The translations under genes were made by a program, and so were the position numbers. Of a stretch of 61,520 bases of DNA, positions 55,001 to 61,520 are shown piece after piece. Under the pieces are notes generated by a model. It was not told the origin of the DNA, made no database searches, and worked only from the letters and a program-made list of their open reading frames with translations. This DNA is from Prevotella sp. (GTDB taxonomy: Bacteria > Bacteroidota > Bacteroidia > Bacteroidales > Bacteroidaceae): the NCBI GenBank assembly GCA_024697645.1, contig JAILFH010000074.1, positions 1 through 61,520 of the forward strand. The letters are read 5' to 3'. Each line of letters opens with the position of its first letter. Within the stretch, counting starts at the first letter, position 1.

Positions 55001-56597
55001 AATCAATCTCACGGGTGATGCCGTTGCCAACGGAACGCTGGACATCACGAGCCTAAACACCAGTTACACGCTCCGGAACGACAGCATTCATCTCATTCCC
55101 AACGAGATTATGTTCCAGCGCGACACCATCTACGATGCTTTTGAACACATTGGAATCGTGAATGGTGCGCTTCATCACCATGATCTGAAGAATCTCAGTT
55201 ATGATATAGGTATTGAGGCACAGAATCTGCTGGCTTACGATTTCCGCGACTTCGGCGACGATACGTTCTGCGGAACTGTCTATGGCACAGGCGATTGCAT
55301 GATTAGCGGACGAAGCGGTGAAGTCAATATCGACATCAACGTAACGCCTGAGGAAGGTTCGGAGATTCGGTACAACGTGTCGAGTCCTGACGCCATTTCG
55401 TCGGGAGAGTTCATCACGTGGAACGACCGCAACGCGGTGCCTCTGAATTTGGAGGAAGGCGAACAGCCTAAGCCCGCTCCTGCTCAGACGGAGGATAATT
55501 CTACGTCGGATCTCCATTTGAATTTCGTGATCAATGCGAATCAGAAGGCAACATTGAAACTCATTATGGATCAGACCACTGGCGACTATATCGCGCTGAA
55601 TGGCGACGGTGTGATTCGCGCTACCTATTATAATAAGGGTTCATTCGATATGTTCGGAAACTACAGCGTCGATCACGGAACCTACAAACTGACCATTCAG
55701 AATGTCATCAAGAAAGAATTTCAGTTCCAGCCCGGTGGCACGATTGTCTTCGGTGGTGATCCCTTCGAGTCGGCCATCAATCTGAAGGCTGTCTATACGG
55801 TTGCGGGCGTTCCCCTATCCGACCTGAACATCGGACGTTCCTTCACGTCGAACAACATCCGAGTGAACTGTCTGATGAACATCACGGGAACCGCGGGAGC
55901 GCCTCGGGTTGAGTTCGACTTAGATATGCCGACCATCGGAACTGACGCGAAGCAGATGATCTTCTCGCTTATCAATTCGGAAGAGGAGATGAATCAGCAA
56001 GTGCTCTATCTGCTGGCTGTGGGGCGTTTCTACAATCAGGGAACCAACAATGCACCCGTGGAAGGAGCCGTGCAGCAAAGTCAGACGTCGCTGGCGATGC
56101 AGAGTCTCATCAGTGGTACCATCTCGCAGCAGTTGAACAATATTCTTTCGACGGTGGTGAAGAATCAGAACTGGAACTTCGGAGCAAGTATCAATACGGG
56201 CGACCAGGGTTTCTACAATGCGGAATACGAGGGACTGCTGAGTGGACGTCTGCTCAACAACCGACTGCTCATCAACGGACAATTCGGCTATCGCGACAAT
56301 CCGAATGCCACAACGTCGTTCATTGGTGATTTCGACCTCCGCTATTTACTTCGCCCCAATGGCTCACTGGCTATCAAGGTCTACAACCAGACAAACGACC
56401 GCTACTTCACGAAAAACTCCCTCACCACGCAGGGTATTGGACTGATCATCAAACACGACTTCTCTTCGCTGAGCGATTTGCTGAAACTGAAACGCTCCCC
56501 TTCTCCAGTCGTTACTCCGACCCGAGAAGACACCACAATCGTTGTTCCAAGCGAGGTAAGCGATACGACGAAGACTGGAGGGGATAAGGAAGAGTAA
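52068..56597 (+). CDS. TamB-like translocation/assembly module protein (DUF490)
   Basis: A 1509-residue protein with one N-terminal membrane anchor (about residues 8-28), followed by over 1000 residues of repetitive beta-strand sequence. The C-terminal TamB domain (about residues 1150-1430) includes GSFDMFGNYSVDHGTYKLT and LDMPTIGTDAKQMIFSLINSEEEMNQQVLYLLAVGRF. Such proteins span the periplasm as AsmA/TamB-type bridges and take part in outer-membrane protein or lipid delivery. The start is TTG at 52068, because the membrane anchor has no Met before it. It is divergent from nqrA. Its 3' end (SDTTKTGGDKEE) appears to be echoed in the downstream spacer. Confidence 0.9.
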   Translation: MKHLRRIVSGILWTLVGLYAAVVVLLHVPTVQQFVGDKTAQVVVDKLGTDVKVGRVNLGFLNRIIIDDVQIKDQQGNPMLNAARLSAKLDMLALTQGRIVITSAQLFGLRAALYQTAPDSDFNFQFALDSLASKDTTSHTPLDLKISSLIIRRGEVKFDKRFVAPVSGKFSPDHIHATDISAHVMLNALQDDSLNLNVKRLSMKEASGLELKNLQLKATANRQHAELQDFTLELPNSAINIDELTATYRHENGKFLPATLLFEGAIEPSTITLSDIGSLVPTLKERDQQLSLASSFSGTSTSVRINELKIASSDNGVNLHADGSISDWQARPRWNANIHEFNISNDGLRLVEESLPKNTTLPEELTRLGNISFLGTVGGMSSDAAIKGLLNTDAGQAKIALGKSGQAFTGHITTDGVNLKQILDNDKLGLLVTNIDIDGQLSKSGAPSFKAKGEIARIDYNDYTYKNINIDGSYQGNAFDGKLNIDDPNVELALNGRLSTNTKMPAANVVAEVKHLKPAALGISDRWGDSSFDFNIEADLKGSNLRAINGTADINDFLMYSDDNTLSIKNLSLVSESNGRNGKLSVDSDFGHVDLEGAYDYTTIAQSLTNLIGKRLPTLPGLPKLKTTPHNNFAIKANLDDSGWLEQLFDIPLTLHQPLQLDAHITDDNNQILVNASMPDFSYDGKHYQNVNVNVSSPSDTLKTYATVTRVSDNGNSLSLVLNADAANNHLATNIQFNNKSNQPMKGELNADAQFFQTSDHQDAAHVDIHTSEVMIGDTIWNIEPGTIVYSKNDLTIDHLAVKHGKQHIIIDGRGTHTENDTLVAELKEVDVKYILDLVNFHSVEFNGQATGKAYITKLFDKPEAETRLKVNNFRFQDGRMGVLNAHAWLNNELRQIDIDAVANDTGWGFSGENGLDGATLSYTTINGHVSPWRNDIELLIGAHNSRAEFLESFCGSFMDNVNVYLNGDLRLYGPLKQINLTGDAVANGTLDITSLNTSYTLRNDSIHLIPNEIMFQRDTIYDAFEHIGIVNGALHHHDLKNLSYDIGIEAQNLLAYDFRDFGDDTFCGTVYGTGDCMISGRSGEVNIDINVTPEEGSEIRYNVSSPDAISSGEFITWNDRNAVPLNLEEGEQPKPAPAQTEDNSTSDLHLNFVINANQKATLKLIMDQTTGDYIALNGDGVIRATYYNKGSFDMFGNYSVDHGTYKLTIQNVIKKEFQFQPGGTIVFGGDPFESAINLKAVYTVAGVPLSDLNIGRSFTSNNIRVNCLMNITGTAGAPRVEFDLDMPTIGTDAKQMIFSLINSEEEMNQQVLYLLAVGRFYNQGTNNAPVEGAVQQSQTSLAMQSLISGTISQQLNNILSTVVKNQNWNFGASINTGDQGFYNAEYEGLLSGRLLNNRLLINGQFGYRDNPNATTSFIGDFDLRYLLRPNGSLAIKVYNQTNDRYFTKNSLTTQGIGLIIKHDFSSLSDLLKLKRSPSPVVTPTREDTTIVVPSEVSDTTKTGGDKEE

Positions 56598-56957
56598 GGT
56601 TATTATTTAAGTATTTGCTGATTTGCAGAAATGAGCAACACGACCAAGACCGAAGTCAAAACGCAAGAATAAATCAGCAGTAAAGATTATTACTTATCCC
56701 CCTGACTTCCTCGACTTTTGTCGCAATTTGGCCAAAAACTAATCTGATGGCATTCACTGCTCTAAAAGTTGTCCCCTGTCCCTTGCCCCTCAATTTCTAA
56801 GAACTTCAATTTTCAGCCCCCTCTAATACATATTAAAACACATTCCCTGATTCTTTTTAAATTAAATATATTAAACTATATTTTATCATTTTAGTTAAAA
56901 TCTACAAATTTATGGGAATTATTTAACATTCCAGGGACATCATTTTAAGATTTTGTC
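56598..56957. other. tamB-rprX spacer with an echo of the tamB 3' end and a long inverted repeat
   Basis: Positions 56631-56672 encode MSNTTKTEVKTQE and a stop, resembling the tamB tail SDTTKTGGDKEE and stop. The stretches after both stops (TAAGGTTATTATTTAA and TAAAGATTATTACTTA) also match. A 9-bp inverted repeat TGCTGATTT (56616-56624) / AAATCAGCA (56671-56679) brackets the echo. The remainder is AT-rich, and I see no gene in it. Confidence 0.5.
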
Positions 56958-56965
56958 TATCTTTG
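56958..56965 (+). promoter_or_regulatory. rprX: -7 box of rprX
   Basis: TATCTTTG only 5 bp before the ATG of rprX, predicting a leaderless or nearly leaderless transcript. No clear -33 box. Confidence 0.5.
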
Positions 56966-56970
56966 CAACC

Positions 56971-58530
56971 ATGAAGAAGAAAACCATTTGGACCATAGCG
57001 ATTATCATGGGTGTCTCGTTCCTCGCTTTGCTCTACCTTCAACTGCAATACATCCGAGAGATGGCTGATATGAAGAAGGAGCAGTTCGACGAATCGGTGA
57101 ACAGAGCGCTCTATCAGGCCAGCCGCGATCTGGAACTGAACGAAACATTGCGCTATCTGGAGAAAGATGTGAACGAAACCGAACGACGTGCATTCAGCGT
57201 AGACTCGGTCGGCACACGCTCAGGACATCCCGATGGTACTTTACAGCAGAGTCATCAATACTCAGTAGTGGGCAAAGACGGAACCATCTATTCCACCTTC
57301 ATGCTCAAGACCATTGAGAAGAAGCCATCGCAACTGCCAAAGGCAATGATCCTGCATACTGACAAGAATGCCATTTCGGAAGCCAACAAGTCGATGCAGG
57401 AAATTCTGAGAAACCGATACGTCTATCAGAAAGCCCTTCTCGACGAGGTGGTCTACTCGATTCTCTATTCGGCCAGCGACAAGCCGCTGAAGGAGCGCAT
57501 CAACTTCAAGATGCTCGACCAGAACCTGAATGAGCAGTTGAAGAACAACGGTATCAACATCCCCTACCACTTCGTAGTGCTGACACAGGACGGTCGCGAG
57601 GTCTATCGCTGCTCCGACTACACTGAGGACGGTGAGGAATACAGTTATTCGCAGGTGCTTTTCCGTAACGACCCGCAGTCGAAGACTGGTGTGGTGAGGA
57701 TTCATTTCCCCGACATGAACTCCTACATCTACTCCTCTGTGAGATTCATGGTTCCGAGCATCATCTTCACCATCGTGCTGCTCATCACGTTCGTCATTAC
57801 GCTTGTCCTGATATTCCGCCAGAAGCGCTATTCAGAGATTAAGAACGACTTCATCAACAATATGACGCACGAGTTGAAGACGCCTATCGCCAGCATCTCG
57901 CTTGCTGCTCAGATGATGAACGACGACAGCGTAACGAAGAGCGAGACCCTGCAGAAACATCTCGGTACAGTGATCAACGACGAGTCGAAACGTCTGAGAT
58001 TCCTCGTTGAGAAAGTGCTTCAGATGTCGATGTTCGACAAACAGACGGCCACCTTTAATAAAAAAGAACTCGATCTGAACGAAATGGTGGAGAACATCGC
58101 CAACACGTTCTCACTGCGAGTGGAGCATACGGGCGGCAAGATATATACGCAGATTGAGGCGGTAGACTCAGCAATCTATGTTGACGAAGTGCACTTCCAG
58201 AATGCCCTTAACAACCTGATTGACAACGCAGTGAAATATCGCAAGCCCGATCAGCCCATCGATATCTACATTAGGACCTGGAACGACGAAGAGAATCTCT
58301 ATTGCTCCATTCGTGACACGGGTATCGGCATTCGCAAGGAGAACCTGAAGAAGGTGTTCGACAAGTTCTATAGAGTCCACACAGGCAATGTTCACGACGT
58401 GAAGGGATTCGGTCTCGGACTGGCCTACGTGAAGAAGATTGTAGATCTGCACAATGGCGAACTCCGCGTGGAAAGTGAATACGGTAAGGGCACAACCTTC
58501 ACCATCAAACTTCCAACGATAGAAGAATAG
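56971..58530 (+). CDS. rprX: Sensor histidine kinase RprX
   Basis: A membrane sensor kinase of about 519 residues. The first membrane helix is residues 5-25, a roughly 230-residue sensor region follows outside, and the second helix lies at about 261-284. The phospho-acceptor His is in NMTHELKTP (about His300). The ATPase domain shows the N box (NNLIDNAVKY), G1 (DTGIGI) and G2 (GFGLGLAYVKKI). The pairing with a RprY-type regulator identifies it as RprX. The frame is open seven codons further up, but that stretch is the promoter. The signal it senses is not visible. Confidence 0.9.
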   Translation: MKKKTIWTIAIIMGVSFLALLYLQLQYIREMADMKKEQFDESVNRALYQASRDLELNETLRYLEKDVNETERRAFSVDSVGTRSGHPDGTLQQSHQYSVVGKDGTIYSTFMLKTIEKKPSQLPKAMILHTDKNAISEANKSMQEILRNRYVYQKALLDEVVYSILYSASDKPLKERINFKMLDQNLNEQLKNNGINIPYHFVVLTQDGREVYRCSDYTEDGEEYSYSQVLFRNDPQSKTGVVRIHFPDMNSYIYSSVRFMVPSIIFTIVLLITFVITLVLIFRQKRYSEIKNDFINNMTHELKTPIASISLAAQMMNDDSVTKSETLQKHLGTVINDESKRLRFLVEKVLQMSMFDKQTATFNKKELDLNEMVENIANTFSLRVEHTGGKIYTQIEAVDSAIYVDEVHFQNALNNLIDNAVKYRKPDQPIDIYIRTWNDEENLYCSIRDTGIGIRKENLKKVFDKFYRVHTGNVHDVKGFGLGLAYVKKIVDLHNGELRVESEYGKGTTFTIKLPTIEE

Positions 58531-58564
58531 ACAAAAGAATAATATAAAACAATAGTAATAAAAC

Positions 58565-58640
58565 CCATCGCCTGCCATCATCCTCCCACAAACCGGCAGG
58601 CACTCTCCTCCCCCAAGAGGAGCAGCGGGAGGGCTTAAGA
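58565..58640 (+). other. Hairpin-rich rprX-rprY spacer
   Basis: GCCTGCC/GGCAGGC pair across about 18 nt, and CTCCTC/GAGGAG pair across 6 nt, together filling the 112-bp spacer. It may tune the ratio of kinase to regulator, or be a repeat related to the CCTCCTCCGGGGAGGAGG hairpins at 25910 and 34620. Confidence 0.45.
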
Positions 58641-58642
58641 AT

Positions 58643-59341
58643 ATGGATGACAAACTGAAAATCTTGTTGTGCGAAGACGACGAAAACCTCGGAATGCTGC
58701 TTCGCGAGTATCTTCAGGCCAAAGGCTATGCTGTTGAACTCTGTGTCGACGGTGAGGCTGGTTTCAAGGCTTTCATGAAGACCAAGTATGACATTTGCGT
58801 TCTCGACGTGATGATGCCGAAGAAGGATGGATTCACCCTTGCACAGGAGATTCGTCAGGCTAATGCTGAGATGCCTGTAATCTTCCTTACTGCCAAGACA
58901 CAGAAAGAAGACATCGTTGAAGGCTTCAAGATTGGCGCCGACGACTACATCACCAAACCCTTCTCAATGGAGGAACTCGTATTCCGTATTGAAGCCATTC
59001 TCCGTCGCGTTCGTGGAAAGAAGACCAAGGAGAGCACGCTCTATCACATTGGTCGCTTCACCTTCGATACGCAGAAGCAACTGCTGACCATCGGCGACAA
59101 GCAGACCAAACTCACCACTAAGGAAAACGAGTTGCTGGCCCTGCTCTGCTCACACGCCAACGAGATCCTGCAGCGTGATTTTGCCCTGAAGACCATCTGG
59201 ATTGATGATAACTATTTCAATGCACGTTCGATGGATGTTTACATCACCAAACTGCGTAAGCACTTGAAGGACGACGACCAGATTGAAATCATCAACATTC
59301 ACGGTAAGGGTTACAAACTCATCACACCTGAGGAAATCTAA
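58643..59341 (+). CDS. rprY: Response regulator RprY (OmpR/PhoB type)
   Basis: A 232-residue DNA-binding response regulator. The receiver domain (1-120) has acidic EDD at 11-13, the phosphorylated Asp55 in VLDVMMPKKDG, and the conserved Thr/Lys in FLTAK and KPF. The C-terminal winged helix (about 135-230) ends with the typical VYITKLRKHLKDD...INIHGKGYKL. In Porphyromonas gingivalis, RprY is reported to act on nqr and other energy and stress genes, which fits the nearby nqr operon here. It is followed by a 25-bp repeat array and a terminator. Confidence 0.93.
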   Translation: MDDKLKILLCEDDENLGMLLREYLQAKGYAVELCVDGEAGFKAFMKTKYDICVLDVMMPKKDGFTLAQEIRQANAEMPVIFLTAKTQKEDIVEGFKIGADDYITKPFSMEELVFRIEAILRRVRGKKTKESTLYHIGRFTFDTQKQLLTIGDKQTKLTTKENELLALLCSHANEILQRDFALKTIWIDDNYFNARSMDVYITKLRKHLKDDDQIEIINIHGKGYKLITPEEI

Positions 59342-59343
59342 TC

Positions 59344-59443
59344 ACTGTTGAGTAAGCGACTGAATAGCACAGTTGAATAATTGACTGAAGATCAAAGTTG
59401 AGTAATCGACTGATTATCGCAATTGAGCAACTGACTAAATAAA
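59344..59443 (+). repeat. Four tandem 25-bp units in the rprY 3' region
   Basis: Units of exactly 25 bp with a core TTGAGTAATCGACTGA-like sequence, four copies with substitutions only. They lie between the rprY stop codon and its terminator, so would be part of the mRNA. Confidence 0.8.
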
Positions 59444-59445
59444 TG

Positions 59446-59487
59446 ATGCGGGAATCCTGCTACTGCAGAACTCCCGCATTGTTTTTT
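59446..59487 (+). terminator. Terminator of rprXY
   Basis: Stem ATGCGGGA/TCCCGCAT with an 18-nt loop, followed by GTTTTTT. Confidence 0.8.
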
Positions 59488-59598
59488 ATACATGAAGAAC
59501 TTCGTTTGAGAACGAGCATAATAAATGTTTTATTGAAGGCCACCAAAAGTTGAGAAATAAACTTCGGCGGACGTCAATAGCCCACAAATCGGTTTTCC

Positions 59599-59781
59599 TC
59601 AATAATTGCTCTCGCGCTTCGTTTTCCAAACGTAACCAATCGTTCCCGCGAGCACGAGCAAAAAACCGAGAAGCAGAATGCTATTGTAGCGAGAAAGTCT
59701 GGTCAGAAAAGACAGCAACAAAACCGCTACCCCCACATAAACCATTGGCAAACCGACTATTTTCCTAAGTATTTTCTTCAT
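59599..59781 (-). CDS. Small membrane protein, 60 aa
   Basis: A 60-residue protein with two hydrophobic helices (about 9-27 and 33-50), a basic N-terminus (KKILRK) and a basic tail (KTKRESN). I do not recognise a named family. It has its own -7 box at 59810-59817 and is divergent from the rpsF operon. The composition looks like a real small inner-membrane protein rather than a chance frame, but no function can be given. Confidence 0.6.
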   Translation of the reverse strand: MKKILRKIVGLPMVYVGVAVLLLSFLTRLSRYNSILLLGFLLVLAGTIGYVWKTKRESNY

Positions 59782-59809
59782 ATAATCTAATTTATCACCT
59801 ATTATGATG

Positions 59810-59817
59810 CAAAATTA
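59810..59817 (-). promoter_or_regulatory. -7 box of the small membrane protein gene
   Basis: TAATTTTG on the minus strand, 28 bp before the start codon. Confidence 0.55.
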
Positions 59818-59826
59818 CGAAAAAAA

Positions 59827-59858
59827 TTTGGATAGTTGAAGAAAAAGTAGTAATTTTG
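59827..59858 (+). promoter_or_regulatory. Promoter of rpsF-rpsR-rplI
   Basis: TTTG at 59827-59830 and TAATTTTG at 59851-59858 with 20 bp between, a near-consensus Bacteroidetes promoter. The leader is about 85 nt, long enough for feedback control of ribosomal protein synthesis, but no known leader fold is recognised. Confidence 0.75.
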
Positions 59859-59949
59859 CACCGCATTTTGCGAAGATGGGTCAAAGAAGATCAATCCAAC
59901 AGGTGCAAATAACTTTATTAAACAACATTTATTAATTTCACAAAGTAGT

Positions 59950-60297
59950 ATGAATCAATACGAAACCGTTTTCATTTTGACTCCCGTTTTGTCTGATGAT
60001 CAGATGAAGGAAACGGTCGCTAAATTCAAGAAGATTCTCACTGACAATGGTGCAGAGATCGTGAATGAGGAGACCTGGGGATTGAAGAAGATGGCTTATG
60101 CTATCCAGAAGAAATCGACAGGTTTCTACTGTCTGCTGGAGTTCAAGGCTGAGCCTACTATTGTTGACAAACTCGAGACCGGCTTCCGCCGCGACGAGAA
60201 GGTAATTCGTTTTATCACTGTTAAAGAAGACAAGCACATGGTGGCCTACTCTGAGAAGCGCCGCGCAAAACTTGGCAAAAAAGAAGAGGAGGCTTAA
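59950..60297 (+). CDS. rpsF: 30S ribosomal protein S6
   Basis: A 115-residue S6 protein: the N-terminal [18 protein letters not shown] and the central [20 protein letters not shown] are family hallmarks. It binds the central domain of 16S rRNA together with S18. First gene of the operon, 3 bp before rpsR. Confidence 0.96.
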   Translation: MNQYETVFILTPVLSDDQMKETVAKFKKILTDNGAEIVNEETWGLKKMAYAIQKKSTGFYCLLEFKAEPTIVDKLETGFRRDEKVIRFITVKEDKHMVAYSEKRRAKLGKKEEEA

Positions 60298-60300
60298 ATT

Positions 60301-60567
60301 ATGGCAGAACAATCAGAAATCCGTTATCTTACTGCTCCTTCTATCGACACTAAGAAGAAGAAGTATTGCCGCTTCAAGAAGAGCGGAATCAAGTATATTG
60401 ACTACAAGGATCCCGAATTCCTGAAGAAGTTCCTCAACGAGCAGGGTAAGATTCTTCCCCGCCGCATCACCGGAACCTCTCTGAAGTATCAGCGCCGTGT
60501 GGCTCAGGCCGTTAAGCGTGCCCGCCATATCGCTCTGCTTCCATACGTAACCGATTTGATGAAATAA
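60301..60567 (+). CDS. rpsR: 30S ribosomal protein S18
   Basis: An 88-residue S18 protein; the conserved core [22 protein letters not shown] (given here in part) and the C-terminal [13 protein letters not shown] are clear. It pairs with S6 in the 30S subunit. 17 bp before rplI. Confidence 0.96.
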   Translation: MAEQSEIRYLTAPSIDTKKKKYCRFKKSGIKYIDYKDPEFLKKFLNEQGKILPRRITGTSLKYQRRVAQAVKRARHIALLPYVTDLMK

Positions 60568-60584
60568 AAAGAGGAGGAAACAGA

Positions 60585-61163
60585 ATGGAAATTATACTGA
60601 AAGAAGATATTATCGGTCTGGGTTACAAGAACGATATCGTGAATGTGAAGAGCGGCTATGGCCGTAACTATCTCATCCCCACTGGCAAGGCTGTGATCGC
60701 TTCTCCTTCTGCAAAGAAGGTGCTCGCTGAGAATCTGCGTCAGCAGGCTCACAAACTCGCTGTTCTGAAGCAGAACGCTGAGGACAAGGCTAAGGCATTC
60801 GAGGGCGTTGCTCTGGAGATTGCCGCTAAGGTTAGCAGCACTGGTCAACTCTACGGTTCAGTAGGCGCCGCTCAGGTTGTTGCCGCTCTGGCCGAGAAGG
60901 GTATTGAGGTTGATCGTAAGATTGTGACAATGCGCGATGCTAAGCAGATTGGCGACTACGAGGCAGTTGTTCACTTCCACAAGGAAGTTGAGGTTAAGGT
61001 GCCTGTAAAGGTTGTTGCTGAGAACGCTGAGGAACTCGCTGCTGCCGCTGCCGCTGCTGCAGAAGAGGCTGCTCCCGTTGTTGAGGAAGCCGTTGAAGAA
61101 GAGGCTCCCGAGATGGAAGAGGCTGAGGTCGCTACTGAGGAAGAGGCTCCCGCTGCTGAGTAA
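60585..61163 (+). CDS. rplI: 50S ribosomal protein L9 with acidic C-terminal extension
   Basis: Residues 1-148 are a complete L9: the N-terminal rRNA-binding domain (MEIILKEDIIGLGYKNDIV, then GYGRNYLIP) followed by the linker helix and C-terminal domain. Residues 149-192 are an additional tail of mostly Ala and Glu (AEELAAAAAAAAEEAAP and on), giving 192 residues against the usual 147-150. The tail is probably flexible and strongly acidic. It ends the operon, with a terminator at 61184-61221. Confidence 0.95.
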   Translation: MEIILKEDIIGLGYKNDIVNVKSGYGRNYLIPTGKAVIASPSAKKVLAENLRQQAHKLAVLKQNAEDKAKAFEGVALEIAAKVSSTGQLYGSVGAAQVVAALAEKGIEVDRKIVTMRDAKQIGDYEAVVHFHKEVEVKVPVKVVAENAEELAAAAAAAAEEAAPVVEEAVEEEAPEMEEAEVATEEEAPAAE

Positions 61164-61183
61164 AATAACAATTTTGAATATAG

Positions 61184-61221
61184 ATCCCGATTATCTTTTA
61201 AGAGGTAGTCGGGATTTTTTT
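61184..61221 (+). terminator. Terminator of the rpsF operon
   Basis: Stem ATCCCGA/TCGGGAT, extended imperfectly inward, followed by seven T. Confidence 0.87.
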
Positions 61222-61520
61222 ATTGCCCTTTATTTATATTGCCGAAAATTCATATAACAACTGCAGAAGTTCTTGGTAGTAGATAAATCGCAAACACAAA
61301 AAAACAACAGCAGAGATTCTTGGTTGCGGACAAATAGGCAAACACAAAAAACAACAGCAAAGATTCTTGGTTGTAAAATTAACGTGAGTTCGACGAATTC
61401 AAAATATTGCAAGCTGGTTATCTATAGTTCTTTCGCAAGCGATGTTTGGTTTCTTAGGGAAGAAGCAATAAGCAGCCAGCGCTCCAAGCATATTTACGAC
61501 AAAATTATCGAATGATCTAT
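61222..61520. repeat. Window edge: 2.5 tandem ~50-bp units and a minus-strand -7 box; no firm gene
   Basis: From about 61257 to 61376 a unit of roughly 50 bp (CAACAGCAGAGATTCTTGG...CAAACACAAAAAA) repeats two and a half times. At 61500-61507 TAATTTTG reads on the minus strand and could start a short transcript that includes a 31-codon frame (MLGALAAYCFFPKKP... at about 61490 to 61396). An 80-codon plus-strand frame starts inside the repeats and is doubtful. Confidence 0.4.

Noticed and set aside
61273..61515. 80-codon plus-strand frame at the window end
   Set aside because: Its first half is the ~50-bp repeat, and I recognise no protein pattern in the second half; left as unassigned.

Overview
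The window looks like a chromosomal segment of a Bacteroidales organism, most likely Prevotella or a close relative. Signs of this are promoter -7 boxes of the Bacteroidetes type (TAnnTTTG) upstream of many genes, few Shine-Dalgarno sites, and family members typical of the phylum: type III glutamine synthetase, M49 dipeptidyl peptidase with HECLGH, C69 dipeptidase, DUF2723 membrane protein, DUF4827 lipoprotein, Na+-NQR and the RprX/RprY two-component system. The species cannot be fixed from the sequence alone. I see no insertion sequence, prophage, CRISPR array or resistance cassette.

Layout. 1-2042: one unknown small gene, then 1.3 kb of non-coding repeats. 2043-5369 (minus): hisS, an SGNH acetylesterase and menA in one run. 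6256-8021 (minus): a Fur-family regulator overlapping purA. 8087-11316 (minus): a HEAT-like DNA alkylation repair protein, dipeptidyl peptidase III and a short AraC-type regulator. 11606-15252 (plus): a nucleotide pyrophosphatase/phosphodiesterase, mannonate dehydratase uxuA and an SDR mannonate/fructuronate oxidoreductase. 15457-21021 (plus): DUF2723 protein, polysaccharide deacetylase, queH and a DUF4112 protein carrying a 24-unit tetrapeptide array. 21322-25470 (plus): nucleotidyltransferase, DHH phosphoesterase, DUF4827 lipoprotein and glmM. 26700-28664 (minus): thrS. 28847-29029: two identical tRNA-Arg(ACG). 29805-29892 (minus): tRNA-Ser(CGA). 30044-31672: C69 dipeptidase.

31762-45260 is a nitrogen-assimilation island. 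glnB-amtB, a small outer-membrane barrel protein and asnB run leftward; gltB, gltD and glnN (GSIII) run rightward from a shared control region. Together they would import ammonium, sense nitrogen status and run the GS-GOGAT cycle to glutamate, glutamine and asparagine. 46157-51933 (minus) is the complete six-gene nqrABCDEF operon for the sodium-pumping NADH:quinone reductase. Divergent from it is a TamB-like protein, followed by rprX-rprY. The window ends with rpsF-rpsR-rplI.

The main unexplained structure is between the genes. About 6 kb of intergenic DNA is built from recurring, hairpin-rich modules and short tandem arrays with units of 7, 8, 10, 17 and 25 bp. Some hairpins differ between copies by paired, compensatory changes. 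At least two spacers (after gltD and after tamB) contain decayed echoes of the 3' end of the upstream gene, including its stop codon. The glnN-nqrF gap also holds a well-formed stem-loop pair that could be an undescribed RNA. These observations, not the genes, are the best candidates for something new.
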